60,000 nucleotides of DNA from Adiantum capillus-veneris (lineage: Eukaryota; Streptophyta; Polypodiopsida; Polypodiales; Pteridaceae): contig CM043967.1 in NCBI GenBank assembly GCA_014529385.2, forward strand, positions 11,486,001-11,546,000, in the 5' to 3' direction. Both the position numbers and the translations under genes were made by a program. The notes under the pieces are model-generated. The model was not told the DNA's origin. It made no database searches and worked only from the letters and a program-made list of their open reading frames with translations. This document shows, one piece after another, positions 11,657 through 23,750 of this stretch. The stretch's first letter is position 1. The number at the start of each line of letters is the position of its first letter.

Positions 11657-13995
11657 TATGGGACTTAAGATTATAAGTTTTTTTTTGTTTTTTATCACCT
11701 CACCATGTGACTAAGCCTGTATCTACTATCTACACATGGGTTTTTTACCCAAAGGGTTTTCTACTTGCCGTGATGGCGCAGTGGCTCACTCTGCGAATCG
11801 TAGGCGGCCTCACCATCGTGTATTGTTGTCTAATCACTCATGGTGATTGTACTCATGGTCTAGGATCTAGCGGGATGACTCCATCCTTCCTCTATAAAAA
11901 GAGGTGAGGGAACTTCTCAGGCCCTCACTTAGCCTTGCTTAGTTGTTATTGTGCCTAGTGTAAACTCTGTTGTGTCTTGACATTGAAGCATGGAGCTCAC
12001 TGCTTCTAGTATGCAGGTCTGCTCTCTTGGCCTCTTTAATTTTTTATTTTTTATTTTTTATTGTTCGTCGCAGGTTCTCTTAAAGAAAAGGGGGATGGTT
12101 GGTTACTCTGCTTAACTGTAGAAAATAACTATTTTATTGCATACTGAATGATATGACATCATCTGCCTTATACATTGGCTCACTATGTGTGGTTTTTCTA
12201 CTCAGCATGGTAAATATGGCTAGAAATTGGATGGTCAGTAGTGGTAATTGTACCTTGGGGTTGTTACCGCTTGGTTGGCTTGTCCTAGGTTACACTTGCT
12301 TAACCAACTGTGGGGATGGTTGGCCCGGCTGCATATGAATGCTCACTGTGTGTTTATTTTTTTACTCAGCACGGTAAGGTTATTAAGGATGGTCGGTTGA
12401 AATTGTTACTTACATCCACTGGTAATGGAAAATGATAAATTGGTGTTGTTTTCGAATGGCTGGCTTAAGCCTAGAATTCACTTGCTATAATCTACTATAC
12501 ATGAATACGAACGGGGTGGTTTCCCCTGGTGCTAACCAATGCTGCACTGGTTCATTACTTAACTAGGCTTTAATGAGGTAATTGCATGAGCATGTATAGT
12601 TTGTGATTGGATTGATAAGCATAGCTTAATGATCACTGACATTTGCTTTAAAAAAAACCTGGTCAAACCCATCGGGTGGGCTATGTGAACATAAGGAATA
12701 CTGATTTGACTTATTGCGCACTGTGTGGGGATGCTGGCCCAGCTGCATATGATTGCCATACTGACTCACTGACTAGATAGTTTTCTACTTCTGTCGCATT
12801 CGCTTGGCGGGTATAAATTCAAAAAAATGACGAGAAGATCTGTTGCACCTGCTACTTAATAACAACCTCTTTTTTTAAGGGACCTCTACCAAGTAAGGTA
12901 AGTGTACACTAAGGGACCGTTTTTTGACTGCTTTATCTTCTACACCATATTATGTGGTGTATGGTATGAGCCCTTTTGGATTAACATAGGGATGATATGG
13001 TGCCGGGTATCTTCTTGTTTAAAAATTAATACTAGCTCTGTTCTGGTTTATGGTAAAACTTTGGGAGGCTTGGCCTGCCGGCTGCATATGGGTATTGAAA
13101 TATTCTTTAGGTATTTGGTTTTTTTCAATTGCTTACACTGGTCCTGTTTTTGTTACTGGTTGTCTTGTTAAAATGTTACAATACTTTGTATCACAAAGAC
13201 AGGTTAAGGTTAGAAACAAAAAACCATAATGGCACTTTTTTTCTAGTGCTTCATGTTTTTTCAAGGGCTCCTTGCCACCTAATGTGCCGAGAGATTTATC
13301 TGGTAAAAGATATATAAACTAAAGGAAGTTTTTTGATTCCATATACTATGATGAGCATAAACCTTATTTGACCTAAACAAACATAAACTAAGCTTGATAC
13401 TTTTTTGAACCATAAAAGGAATTTTTTAAGCTTCTTTTATTAACTGATATGGTATAGTTTCATTAATCTTGAAGGATATTTTGATGGGGGACTATGACAC
13501 TTGGATTAGAAGGGGTGGTGGCCTTCTAATCCGAATGATATATTTTTTGCTAGAAACTTGTACATTTAAAAAAGAGAAAAAGAAGAACATTTTGTACACA
13601 TATATCACTAAGCTTGTTACAGTGAAAAAAAGTTTGTAAGATGGACATGGATAACAATTGGTATGGTCCATTGATACCTGTAAAACACATCCAAGGATAA
13701 TTGAATTGTTGTCTTGTTTGGATGGATGCAGGTAAGGACTCTATCTTATCTTGGAAGGTTTTTTGACTTTGACAAAGCTGACCTACACTGGATGGAATAC
13801 TCACTTATTACTTGGGAAGTTCTTTTACTATCTGTATACTAGAAGATGACCTCTTCCTTACAAACATTGTACCTAAATAATTCTAATACTGAGTTGTTTA
13901 TGTACTTATCTATTCTTTGCTCCATTGCCAGCTTTCTTTTGAATGTAAAAGTTCAATTATGTCTTATTATCTAAGATTAAACAGCTACACACACA
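11656..13995 (+). repeat. Left pseudo-LTR of the PLE
   Basis: It matches 17,911-20,250 from CTATGGGACTTAAG to the end at CAGCTACACACACA. Differences are scattered substitutions and short indels. It contains a TATA box at 11,893 and no convincing protein. Short frames such as 12,559-12,759 recur in the right copy only because the DNA is duplicated. Confidence 0.9.
11893..11930 (+). promoter_or_regulatory. TATA box and hairpin in left pseudo-LTR
   Basis: TATAAAAA (11,893-11,900) is framed by CCTC and GAGG. GTGAGGG (11,904-11,910) can pair with CCCTCAC (11,922-11,928). A start site about 30 bases after TATA would place the hairpin at the very 5' end of the transcript that reads ORF1 and ORF2. 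This is inferred; no transcript data are available. Confidence 0.5.
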
Positions 13996-14287
13996 TCTTA
14001 TACATAAGGTTTTTCTTTCGAGAGAAACCGGGATGCTGGCTTTGAAAAATTTCTTCGAAATAGAGTTCTAGGTTTGACCCACAGTCTGTAATCCCTTGAC
14101 TGGTTGACTGGTGTTAGGTGGTCCCTCTTAGACTCTATTGCTAGTCCCCTGCTCATGGCTACTATAGTCTTTGATTTTGTCAGTTTAAGGTTTGCAGGCC
14201 CAAAAACTACAGTTACTGTTTCTACTTTTATTAATACTTTCACTATTCCTTTTTCAAGACTACATACCCTATAGAAAGACAACCCGC

Positions 14288-15826
14288 ATGAGTACTAATC
14301 ACAACCCATAGAATCATGCAAAGATTCTCGATCAGATTAAGCTATACCTTAAGGACCATAAACCACTGAATGCTTTGGCAGTTAGAACTAGACCATTCCT
14401 TTCTAGGAAAGCCAAAGATTATATTACTTACTAGGGTATGAAAAAGTAAACCTCACCACACTTTTTTGAAATATTGCAGATTCTTGCTCTCTCACAAGGA
14501 TTGGAATTGACCTCGGAGCCCCTCTCAGTTGCCACATCTCTTGTACTCAGATGTATTAACAGCTTGGATGCCTCTCAACTAATATATGACTCGGCTCTTA
14601 CTTCTGACAAGAAATTGTCTGTCTTACATATGCTGTCTTTTAATGATTGGGTCAAGATTTTAGCTACTCTGGATAAAGACTCCATAGAAGGGGTGAATTT
14701 AATTTCCCAATACATAGCCCAGCTTCCATTACTATCCTCACAATACCAACAAGAGCTTGCCCTATTTTCTTCCTCTGGTGTTGAGCTGTCTAACTTTTTA
14801 AGGAAGTTGTGTGGTCTCAATCCCTCCTTTGTCTGTACACCGGCCACTCCAACCATTCCACAAACTGGTGGTATCTTTTGTCGGGATAGTGCAGCCCTTG
14901 AAGCAGTCAAGGAATTTCAGAGTAATCTTTGCTCCCTTAATGACTCTAACCTCATGGAGATGGTACCTAAGATATCCAAAAATTTTCATGTCTTACCCAT
15001 TAGACAAATAGAAATTGAATCCCTTGGGGTTGACCATCAGCTTTGTGTCCTTCCCAACAAAGCTTTCTTAGCACCCATTTTGAGTGAAACATGGGTTTAC
15101 CTTGCCAACCTCCCTGCCTCTACTATGGAGGTTTGCAGACTCAAGATTCTAAAAGGAGGACAGTTTTTGGACAAAGGGAAGCTTATCAAAGTGCCCTTCA
15201 ACCTCAATCTCATTGATCGCTCCAAATGCCCCTCCAATACCGGCCTCTACATCCGTACCAAAGGAAATATGGAATTTACCAAAAGTAACCCAGATTTTTA
15301 CACTGAATCCATCTGGAATGTCTTTCGACCTTATGTAAAATGTGCCTGCAGATTTCTTGACCCTAAAGCCTCTTGTGAATCCAGCATCATGTGGTTCGAT
15401 CATACCATTTGGTTTATTCTCAACCATCTGGACCTACTCTTCCCGGAAAAACCTGTGGACTTTCATCTCTCCCTCATTTTCTCTTGGTTAGGTGGCCAAG
15501 CTAAACAGATTCTAATTGCACAGATTGCCTTTAACATCTTCCGCAGACTTATGTTGGATATCCTGAAGGAGCTTAAATCGGATGAAGCTGGGATTTACTT
15601 AACAACTTATGCTAACTTTAAAGGTGTTAAGATCATCACTAGTTTACTTAAACCATGTGTCGATGAAGATGACTCCCCTACTCTTAAAAGACCCAACTCT
15701 TTGTCTACCCCCAACTCCTTCACTTCCTTTTTAACACCTAGCTCATCCTCTAACTGGGGAAAAGCTCGTAGCTACAATAGGGGTAGAGGCAGGTTTTCCC
15801 CTATCAGAAATCTCCTTGAAATGTAA
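14288..15826 (+). pseudogene. PLE ORF1, unknown function, nearly intact
   Basis: An uninterrupted frame runs from 14,450 to the TAA at 15,824. The same frame extends upstream to an ATG at 14,288 (MSTNHNP), with protein-like text (KILDQIKLYLKDHKPLNALA) and three stops: TAG 14,309, TAG 14,432 and TAA 14,447. All three are one C to T step from Gln codons, so ORF1 probably began at 14,288 and was about 512 codons. No known domain is recognised. The C-terminus is Ser/Pro-rich and ends in an RGRGRF-type basic tail, which suggests RNA binding. A central segment has paired Cys (CACRFLDPKASC) and hydrophobic helices. It directly precedes ORF2, whose open frame starts at 15,820, one base behind. It may be the nucleic-acid-binding partner of the RT. 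Confidence 0.6.
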
Positions 15827-17808
15827 TCCTTGGTGATATTGCATTGCAAGTTACTACAAGCCCTTGCAGAAGAAGAACTCTTGACAAAGTGGATCCGAAC
15901 AAAGGATTTATCTATATACACTTTCTCTTTCACAATGTACTTCTCGACTGGATTCAAGCAAAAAAACTTTTTTGTGAATGCTTTGATCTATTTTTTGGCA
16001 ATCATAAAGTACTTGATAATATACTCATAGGTTGGAAGTATCAACATCCCGTTAAGAATTTAGTCTATAGTAATGACTTCCTTCGGATGGATTCTATTCC
16101 AATTGTACTTGCTTTCAATTTTCCACCTTTTGCAGGAACTTTGAGTCATATGGAAAACATGTTTGTACTTGTGATCTTAACATTATTGGAAATACTAAGG
16201 TATGTAAAATATTGGCCAATGGGCTCAACCATATACCTAATTTTCCCAAAAACCCCTACCTTGCTCTATCAGCTATACTAAGCTGCCTCACTAACCTTGT
16301 CAGTACTCTCCTACTGGAGATGACAGTCCTACCAGACTTAATAAAAGTTGTGAAGGAATGCTTCCTTTGAAAAATATCACAAATACCTAGAAAATGGTTA
16401 TCCTTTGATGAATCATGGCTTCCATCACAGCTAGCTTCTGAGTTTCAAAAAATTTCTGATAAATGGTTTATTGTCGGGCTTGACAAAAGCTCTAACTGTC
16501 CCACTCTTATTTGTAAATACCTTGCCTGGAAGACTGCCGCGATCATGTATCTGGAAAGGAATTCTGTAGTAATAACTCTTCACTACAAATTGTGACCGAT
16601 AATATCTCAAAATACTTAGGGAATCTAGGCTACCCTGTACAGAATACTAAGCTACCTGTACTATTTCCCACCTATAAAATTCATAAGCATAAGTTCAGAT
16701 GGATATCTGATGCTTCCAATGGTATCTTTACTAATATCACTAAGGATATTACGCTATGCCTTGACCTTATACTAGACGAATTTGAACTTATTTGTACCAC
16801 CAAGCAGAAAGTCTGTCAAGACTTCTTTTATATTCTGTCAACCCCTTTGGGCTTACAAGCAACTCTACTGAAGTCGCACTTAACCTTCCTCAGCAAATCT
16901 TCCACATTTTTACCGCATACATTATACAATGTTACGAAAACATTCCCCTCGACGGGGATCTTGGCCTTAAGACCACCCTTGCCAAGGTAATTAAAATGGC
17001 TTTCTCCAACGCTGGAAAGAGGAAACTTTTTTACATCTCTCTTTCCAAAAAACCCAGGTGGATTAAAAAAACCCACTCTTTACACTCACTACACTTCAAT
17101 GAAGCAAAGCTTTTCTCTTTCATCTCCTGGCTGCTTTGTAACTGTACTATAGTTTCTGGTGGGTTTTGCTTCAACCAATGCCTAGGCATCCCCATGGGAT
17201 TCTCTTGCTCTCCACTTATGTGTAATATTTACCTTGCTTTCTTTGAATATAATTGGTTCCTCAAAGCCATGGAATCTTGCAATAAAAACCTTTCACAGTT
17301 CAGACATACCTTTAGATATATGGATGACTTACTAAGTGTCAACAATAGAGACTTCCTCAAAGAAATTCGTCTGATTTATCCCCACTGCCTCAAAATTGAA
17401 CCCACATCTTTACATGAGATCATTACACCCAATGGGGCTTTTTGCACGTCAGTTCAATTCCTTAACCTTTCTATCTCTCTTTTAGTTCCATCTGTTGGTG
17501 GATACAATCTAAGATTTTTTTGGAAAAGAGATATCCTGAAACTACCACTAGTAGAATTCGTAAAAAAGAATAGCAATAGGCATCACAAGGCTGCTATTAG
17601 CTCATGTATCAGCCTGCTACATCTTATTTGCTATTATTCCTCTGATCTTTTTCTTGCCTGGAAGGATGTTATGATACTAATAAAAAAATATTGCATTAAC
17701 GGGTTTGATAGGAACCAGGTGTGCAACATTATTACGCAATCTCTCACCCAGCATAGTTGGCTTGGGTTACACTTTAACCAGGATAAACTCATTTCTCTTA
17801 TAAGGTAG
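15820..17808 (+). pseudogene. PLE ORF2: CxC domain plus reverse transcriptase, frameshifted
   Basis: The protein is spread over three frames. Frame 1 (15,820 to about 16,137) ends with SIPIVLAFNFPP. Frame 0 (16,137-16,590) has the CxC motif HVCTCDLNII (Cys codons 16,164 and 16,170), GLNHIP, and the fingers motif FIVGLDKSSN near 16,470, with TGA at about 16,368. Frame 2 (from 16,592) has LPVLFPTYKIHKHKFRWIS. Frame 1 (from about 16,840) has QCYENIPL (motif A region), GIPMGFSCSP (motif B), FRYMDDLL (motif C, Asp codons 17,323 and 17,326) and FLNLSISL (motif D/E). The motif A aspartate appears to be Tyr (TAC at 16,918). The order matches CxC-type Penelope-like RTs. No GIY-YIG endonuclease is visible upstream of the CxC segment, which has about 100 codons of unknown character. 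Confidence 0.8.
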
Positions 17809-17852
17809 TAGGCCCATACACAATAGGCCTACTACCAACCCATTGTGTATGG
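17804..17852 (+). other. Two interleaved perfect 11-bp inverted repeats at the PLE ORF2 stop
   Basis: GGTAGTAGGCC (17,804-17,814) pairs with GGCCTACTACC (17,826-17,836). CCATACACAAT (17,814-17,824), which forms its loop, pairs with ATTGTGTATGG (17,842-17,852). The arms interleave in the order of an H-type pseudoknot. With almost no linker, both full stems cannot stack at once, so alternative hairpins or shortened stems are likelier. It overlaps the RT stop codon (TAG 17,806) and lies about 30 bases before the CA tract that starts the next repeat. That is where a 3' RNA recognition structure for target-primed reverse transcription would sit. Confidence 0.6.
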
Positions 17853-17871
17853 TGCCTGGGTAAGGGCGGGT

Positions 17872-17872
<1 letters not shown>

Positions 17873-17911
<39 letters not shown>
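17873..17911. repeat. CG/CA microsatellite at the internal PLE junction
   Basis: ACACACGCGCGCGCAC followed by an uninterrupted CA run leads into the right pseudo-LTR, mirroring the junction at 11,640-11,656. Confidence 0.9.
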
Positions 17912-20243
17912 TGTGGGCTTAAGATTATAAGTTTTTTTTTGTTTTTTATCACCTCACCATGGGACTAAGCCCGTATCTACTATCTACACATGGGCTTTTT
18001 ACCCAAAGGGTTTCTTACCCTACTACCATCTACTTGTCGTGATGGTGCAGTGACTCACTCTGCGAATCCTAGGCGGCCTCACCATCATGTATTATTGTCT
18101 GTTCACTCATGGAAATTGTACTCATGGTCCAGGATTTGGTGGGCTGACTCCATCCTTCCTCTATAAAAAGTTGTGAGGGCACTTCTCAGGCCCTCACTTA
18201 GCCTTGCTTAGTTGTTACTGTGCCTAGTGTAAACTCTGTTGTGTCTTGACATTGAAGCATGGAACTCACCGCTTCTAATACGCAGGTCTGATCTCTTGGC
18301 CTCTTTTATTTATTTTTATTTTTTTTCGTTGCAGATTCCCTTAAAAAAAAGGGGGATGGTTGGTTACTCTGCTTAACTGTAGAAAATAACTATTTTATTG
18401 CATACTGATTGTTTTACTGAATGATATTGCATCACCAGCCTTATACATTGGCTCACTATGTAGCATGGTAAATATGGCTAGAAATTGGATGGTCATTAGT
18501 GGTAATTGCACCTCGGGGTTGCTGCTGCTAGATTGGCTTGGCCTAGGTTACACTTGCTTAACCAACTGTGGGATGGTTGGCCCGGTTGCATATGAATGCT
18601 CACTGTGTGTTTATTTTTTTACTAAGCACGGTAAAGGTTATTAAGGATGGTCGGTTGAAATTGTTACTTACATCCACTGGTAATGGAAAATAATAAATTG
18701 GGGTTGTTTTCGACTGGCTGGCTTAAGCCTAGAATTCACTCACTATAATCTACTATACATGAATATGAACAAGGTGGTTTCCCCTCGTGCTAACCAATGT
18801 TGTACTGGTTCATTACTTAACTAGGCTTTAACGAGGTAATTGCATGAGCAGGTATAGTTTGTGATTGGATTGATAAGCATAGCTTAATGATCACTGACAT
18901 TTGCTTAAAAAACAACCTGGTCAAACCCATCGGGTGGCCTATGTGAACATAAGGAATATCGATCTGACTTATTGTGCACTGTGTGGGGATGCTGGCCCAG
19001 CTGCATACGATTGCCATACCGACTCACTAACTAGATAGTTTTCTACTTCTGTCGCATCCGCTTGGCGGGTATAAATTCAAAAAAATGATGAGAAGATCTG
19101 TTGCACCTGCTACTTAATAACAACCTCTTTTTTTAAGGGACCTCTACCAGGTAAGGTAAGTATACACTAAGGGACCGTTTTTTGAATGCTTTATCTTCTA
19201 CACCATATTATGTGGTGTATGGTATGAGCCCTTTTGGATTAACATAGGGATGATATGGTGCCGGGTATCTTCTTGGTTAAAAATTAATACTAGCTCTGTT
19301 CTGGCTTATGATAAAATTTTGGGAGGCTTGGCCTGCCGGCTGCATATGGGTATTGAAATATTCTTTAGGTATTTGGTTTTTTTCGATTGCTTACACTGGT
19401 CCTATTTTCGTTTCTAGTTGTCTTGTTAAAATGTTACAATACTTTGTATCACAAAGACAGGTTAAGTTAGAAACAAAAAACCATAATGGCACGTTTTTTC
19501 TAGTGCTTCATGTTTTTTCAAGGGCTCCTTGCCACTTAATGTGCCGAGAGATTTATCTGGTAAAAGATATATAAACTAAAGGAAGTTTTTTGATTCCATA
19601 TACTATGATGAGCATAAACCTTATTTGATCTAAACAAACTTAAACTAAGCTTGATACTTTTTTAAACTATAAAAGGAATTTTTTTAGCATCTTTTATTAA
19701 CTGATATGGTAGAGTTTCATTAATCTTGAAGGATATTTTGATGGGGGACTATGACACTTGGATTAGAAGGGGTGGTGGCCTTCTAATCAGAATAATATAT
19801 TTTTTGCTATAAACTTAGGTACATAAAAAAAGAGAAAAAGAAGAACATTTTGTACACATATATCACTAAGCTTGTTAAAGTGAAAAAGTTTGTAAGATGG
19901 ACATGGATAACAATTGGTATGGTCCATTGATACCTGTGAAACACATCCAAGGCTAATTGAATTGTTGTTTTGTTTGGATGGATGCGGGTAAGGACTCTAT
20001 CTTATCTTGGAAGGTTTTTTTGACTTTGACAAAGCTGGCCTACACTGGATGGAATACTCACTTATTACTTGGGAAGTTCTTTTACTATCTGTATACTGGA
20101 AGAGGACCTCCTCCTTACAAACATTGTACCTAAATAATTCTAATACTGAGTTGTTTATGTACTTATCTATTCTTTGTTCCATTGCCAGCTGTCTTTTGAA
20201 TGTAAAAGTTCAATTATGTCTTATTATCTAAGATTAAACAGCT

Positions 20244-20250
<7 letters not shown>
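17911..20250 (+). repeat. Right pseudo-LTR of the PLE
   Basis: It is a direct copy of 11,656-13,995. It ends CAGCTACACACACA and continues into a longer CA run (20,244-20,269). It carries the same TATA box (18,162-18,169) and hairpin arms (18,173-18,179 and 18,191-18,197). Confidence 0.9.
18162..18199 (+). promoter_or_regulatory. TATA box and hairpin in right pseudo-LTR
   Basis: TATAAAAA is followed by GTGAGGG and CCCTCAC. The hairpin arms are unchanged from the left copy although the loop and spacer have changed. Confidence 0.5.
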
Positions 20251-21624
<1,374 letters not shown>

Positions 21625-21627
21625 TAG

Positions 21628-21645
21628 GCCGGGCTCACAATAGGC
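21628..21645 (+). repeat. Left terminal inverted repeat of the Harbinger element
   Basis: GGCCGGGCTCACAATAGG directly follows TTA, the canonical target triplet of the superfamily. A partner CTATTGTGAGCC is present internally at 22,039-22,050. Confidence 0.6.
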
Positions 21646-21968
21646 GGCGGCAGCATGCAGGTTCTTTGCAGCCTATCAAAAGTGCCCGCGTGCACAAGGG
21701 CGTTCATAGTAGGCGGCGGAAGCAAGGCATCTTTGCTGCCAGTGCATGGAAGGCTTGCCCCCTCTTGTTTCCGACACCCCCCCCCCCTCCCCCCCCAAAG
21801 GGCTTCCACCCTCCACGTCGATTAACGGACCCGCCATGCATAACTTTTAGACCTTCCCCACTTTACGTCTCAACGTTTCTTTCCTTTCCATTTGAGGCTT
21901 CCCCACCTCCCAAAAAAAAAAAAACAAACAAACAAACGGCTCCTGAGAGGTCCAATGTTCACAAAAGG

Positions 21969-21970
<2 letters not shown>

Positions 21971-22009
<39 letters not shown>

Positions 22010-22016
22010 CATTTCC
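21971..22016. repeat. 46-base C homopolymer
   Basis: An unbroken run of C inside the 5' region of the Harbinger element. Assembly length may be unreliable. Such a run can form i-motif and, on the other strand, G-quadruplex structures. Confidence 0.95.
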
Positions 22017-22032
22017 TTATAAAATGGAGCAA

Positions 22033-22250
22033 AATCTTCTATTGTGAGCCTATCACATCAACACATAGATCAAAGCTATGACTATGTTCTTTTGCATTTG
22101 AGGGATTTACAAGCACATGAAACCTTCTCCTCCTTCCCCCTCTTATATTAAGCTTAAAATGTATCATTATCTTCTATTGTGAGCCTATCACATCAACACA
22201 GAGAACAAGGCCATGCTCTTTTGCCTTTGGGCACTCTACAAGCACAGTGG
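22033..22250. repeat. Tandem duplication in the Harbinger 5' region
   Basis: The phrase TCTTCTATTGTGAGCCTATC plus ACATCAACACA occurs at 22,036 and 22,171, each followed by related text (GCTCTTTTGC-like, TACAAGCACA). The offset is about 135 bp. Confidence 0.8.
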
Positions 22251-22490
22251 GTAATGTCAAATTTTAAGCTTATTTGACATGCTCTATTTTAACATTAAGC
22301 TTGTATACTCTATGGTGTACCAACATTTTATATGATGGCGTTCTTGTAGGATTGAAGCGTCTAGCGGCCAACGGCGTTTCAAATCGGCTCATTAAGGTGT
22401 CATTGATTTTTGCGATTCACACTTTTATGCATTGATCTCAACTTTGTGTGCACATCTTTAACACTATTATTTTTTTGCGTTATAGGTACG

Positions 22491-23643
22491 ATGGACTCCA
22501 ACCCAAATCATTTTTTTCGACTCCCAACGGGAAGATGATGACCCTATTCTCTCCCAACCTCCGTTTTCTCAATCCACTTACTATCCATATCCCCACCCTT
22601 CATTCCACATGCCACATCATGGCTACCAAACCATGATGAACTCTCCCTCCATCTCTCCTAATTCACACTTTATGTTTAGACCCCCGAATTATGGTTCTCA
22701 TATTCCACCACCTCATCCCTCTCCTTCTCTAAATGCTCATAGCCCACATTCTCCTATGGCTACACACCCTTCTCATCCCTCATCCCCTTTGAGTGCCACT
22801 AGTCCTAGCTCCAATATGGATGCCGCCCTCGATCATGTGGCGTCCACTCCATCACCCAACCCTACCCCTAATGCCATGCGAGCTTCTCAATCCAAGGCAA
22901 GCCGTGCCAAATCAACAAAGAGAAAAGAAGCCACCAATGAGGAGGCTGTGCTACAAAACCAAACCGCAACAAAGAAGCCCAAAGCCTTGAAGAAGAAGAG
23001 CAGCATCGACTTGGGAGACGATGACGACGGCGACAACAAGAAAAGCAAGTGGAAAGATTGGTGGGTGGACCAAGTCATTCATATCCCGGGGGGCATGAAT
23101 GAGGAGTTCAATAATCCCGGGAAGCAAGGGATCAATTTATGGGCAAAGGTGGCTACTAAACTAGCCGCTACTTACCCTGACTTTGATAAAGATAGTGAAA
23201 GTTGCCGCAAAAAGTGGCAAGCAGTATTGCAACAATACCGTCAAGACAAAGCCCATAACTCAATTTTTGGTAATGATAGGAGGCATATATGCGAATGGTT
23301 CGACATAGTGGATGAATACTATCACGCCAGAGCCACTGTTACTCCTGCTAGCCACGCTTCTTTATCCACAATGGAGGATGTTACCCCAACAAATGGTGAC
23401 ACCTTAGAAGAAAACCCCTCTCCATATCAAGAGAAGACCCAACCCACTCTGTCCTCAAGTCGTAAAGTCGCTCCGAAGTACGAGGAGTCCTTGGTCAAGA
23501 TGGCCGGTACATGGAAACTTCTCTTGGAGCATCTCAAGGAGACCGCTAGCCAGAATATTGCCTTGGAGAAGGAGAGGCTCAATATACTAGTTGCAATTTG
23601 TCAAAGATTTCAAAGTTTGCAGATTTTATTTCTGTGCTTCTGA
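22491..23643 (+). CDS. Harbinger ORF1: Myb/SANT-like DNA-binding protein
   Basis: In Harbinger elements this protein binds the transposon ends and carries the transposase to the nucleus. The open frame gives 344 residues from 22,609. The same frame is open upstream and joins the more likely start MDSNPN (ATG 22,491) if one T is removed from the 7-T run at about 22,511. This indicates a one-base slip near the start. AG at 22,484-22,485 is a plausible splice acceptor just before it. The N-terminal 110 residues are Pro/Ser/His-rich. A Lys-rich stretch with KRKE and KKPKALKKK is a likely nuclear signal, followed by an acidic DDDDGD. The trihelix/Myb-like domain runs from KWKDWWVDQV to ICEWFDIVDEYY. 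The C-terminal part (SLVKMAGTWKLLLEHLKE) is helical. The last residues after about 23,600 may be intron read-through. Confidence 0.8.
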
Positions 23644-23750
23644 AGTGTATGAAAATGTCTCCAAGTTTCAAAGTATGATAAAAATGTTGTTAATTAAAGT
23701 GGACCATGTGCTAAATATATTGCATCATTTCAACGTGTTTGTAGGATTCA

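Noticed and set aside
11770-11815. tRNA or SINE-like pol III promoter (TGGCGCAGTGG resembles an A box)
   Set aside because: No B box at proper spacing and no cloverleaf; the right copy has changes in the A-box-like bases.
12559-12759. Small protein conserved between the two pseudo-LTRs (also at 18,817-19,017)
   Set aside because: Conservation is explained by the DNA duplication; no independent sign of selection on codons.
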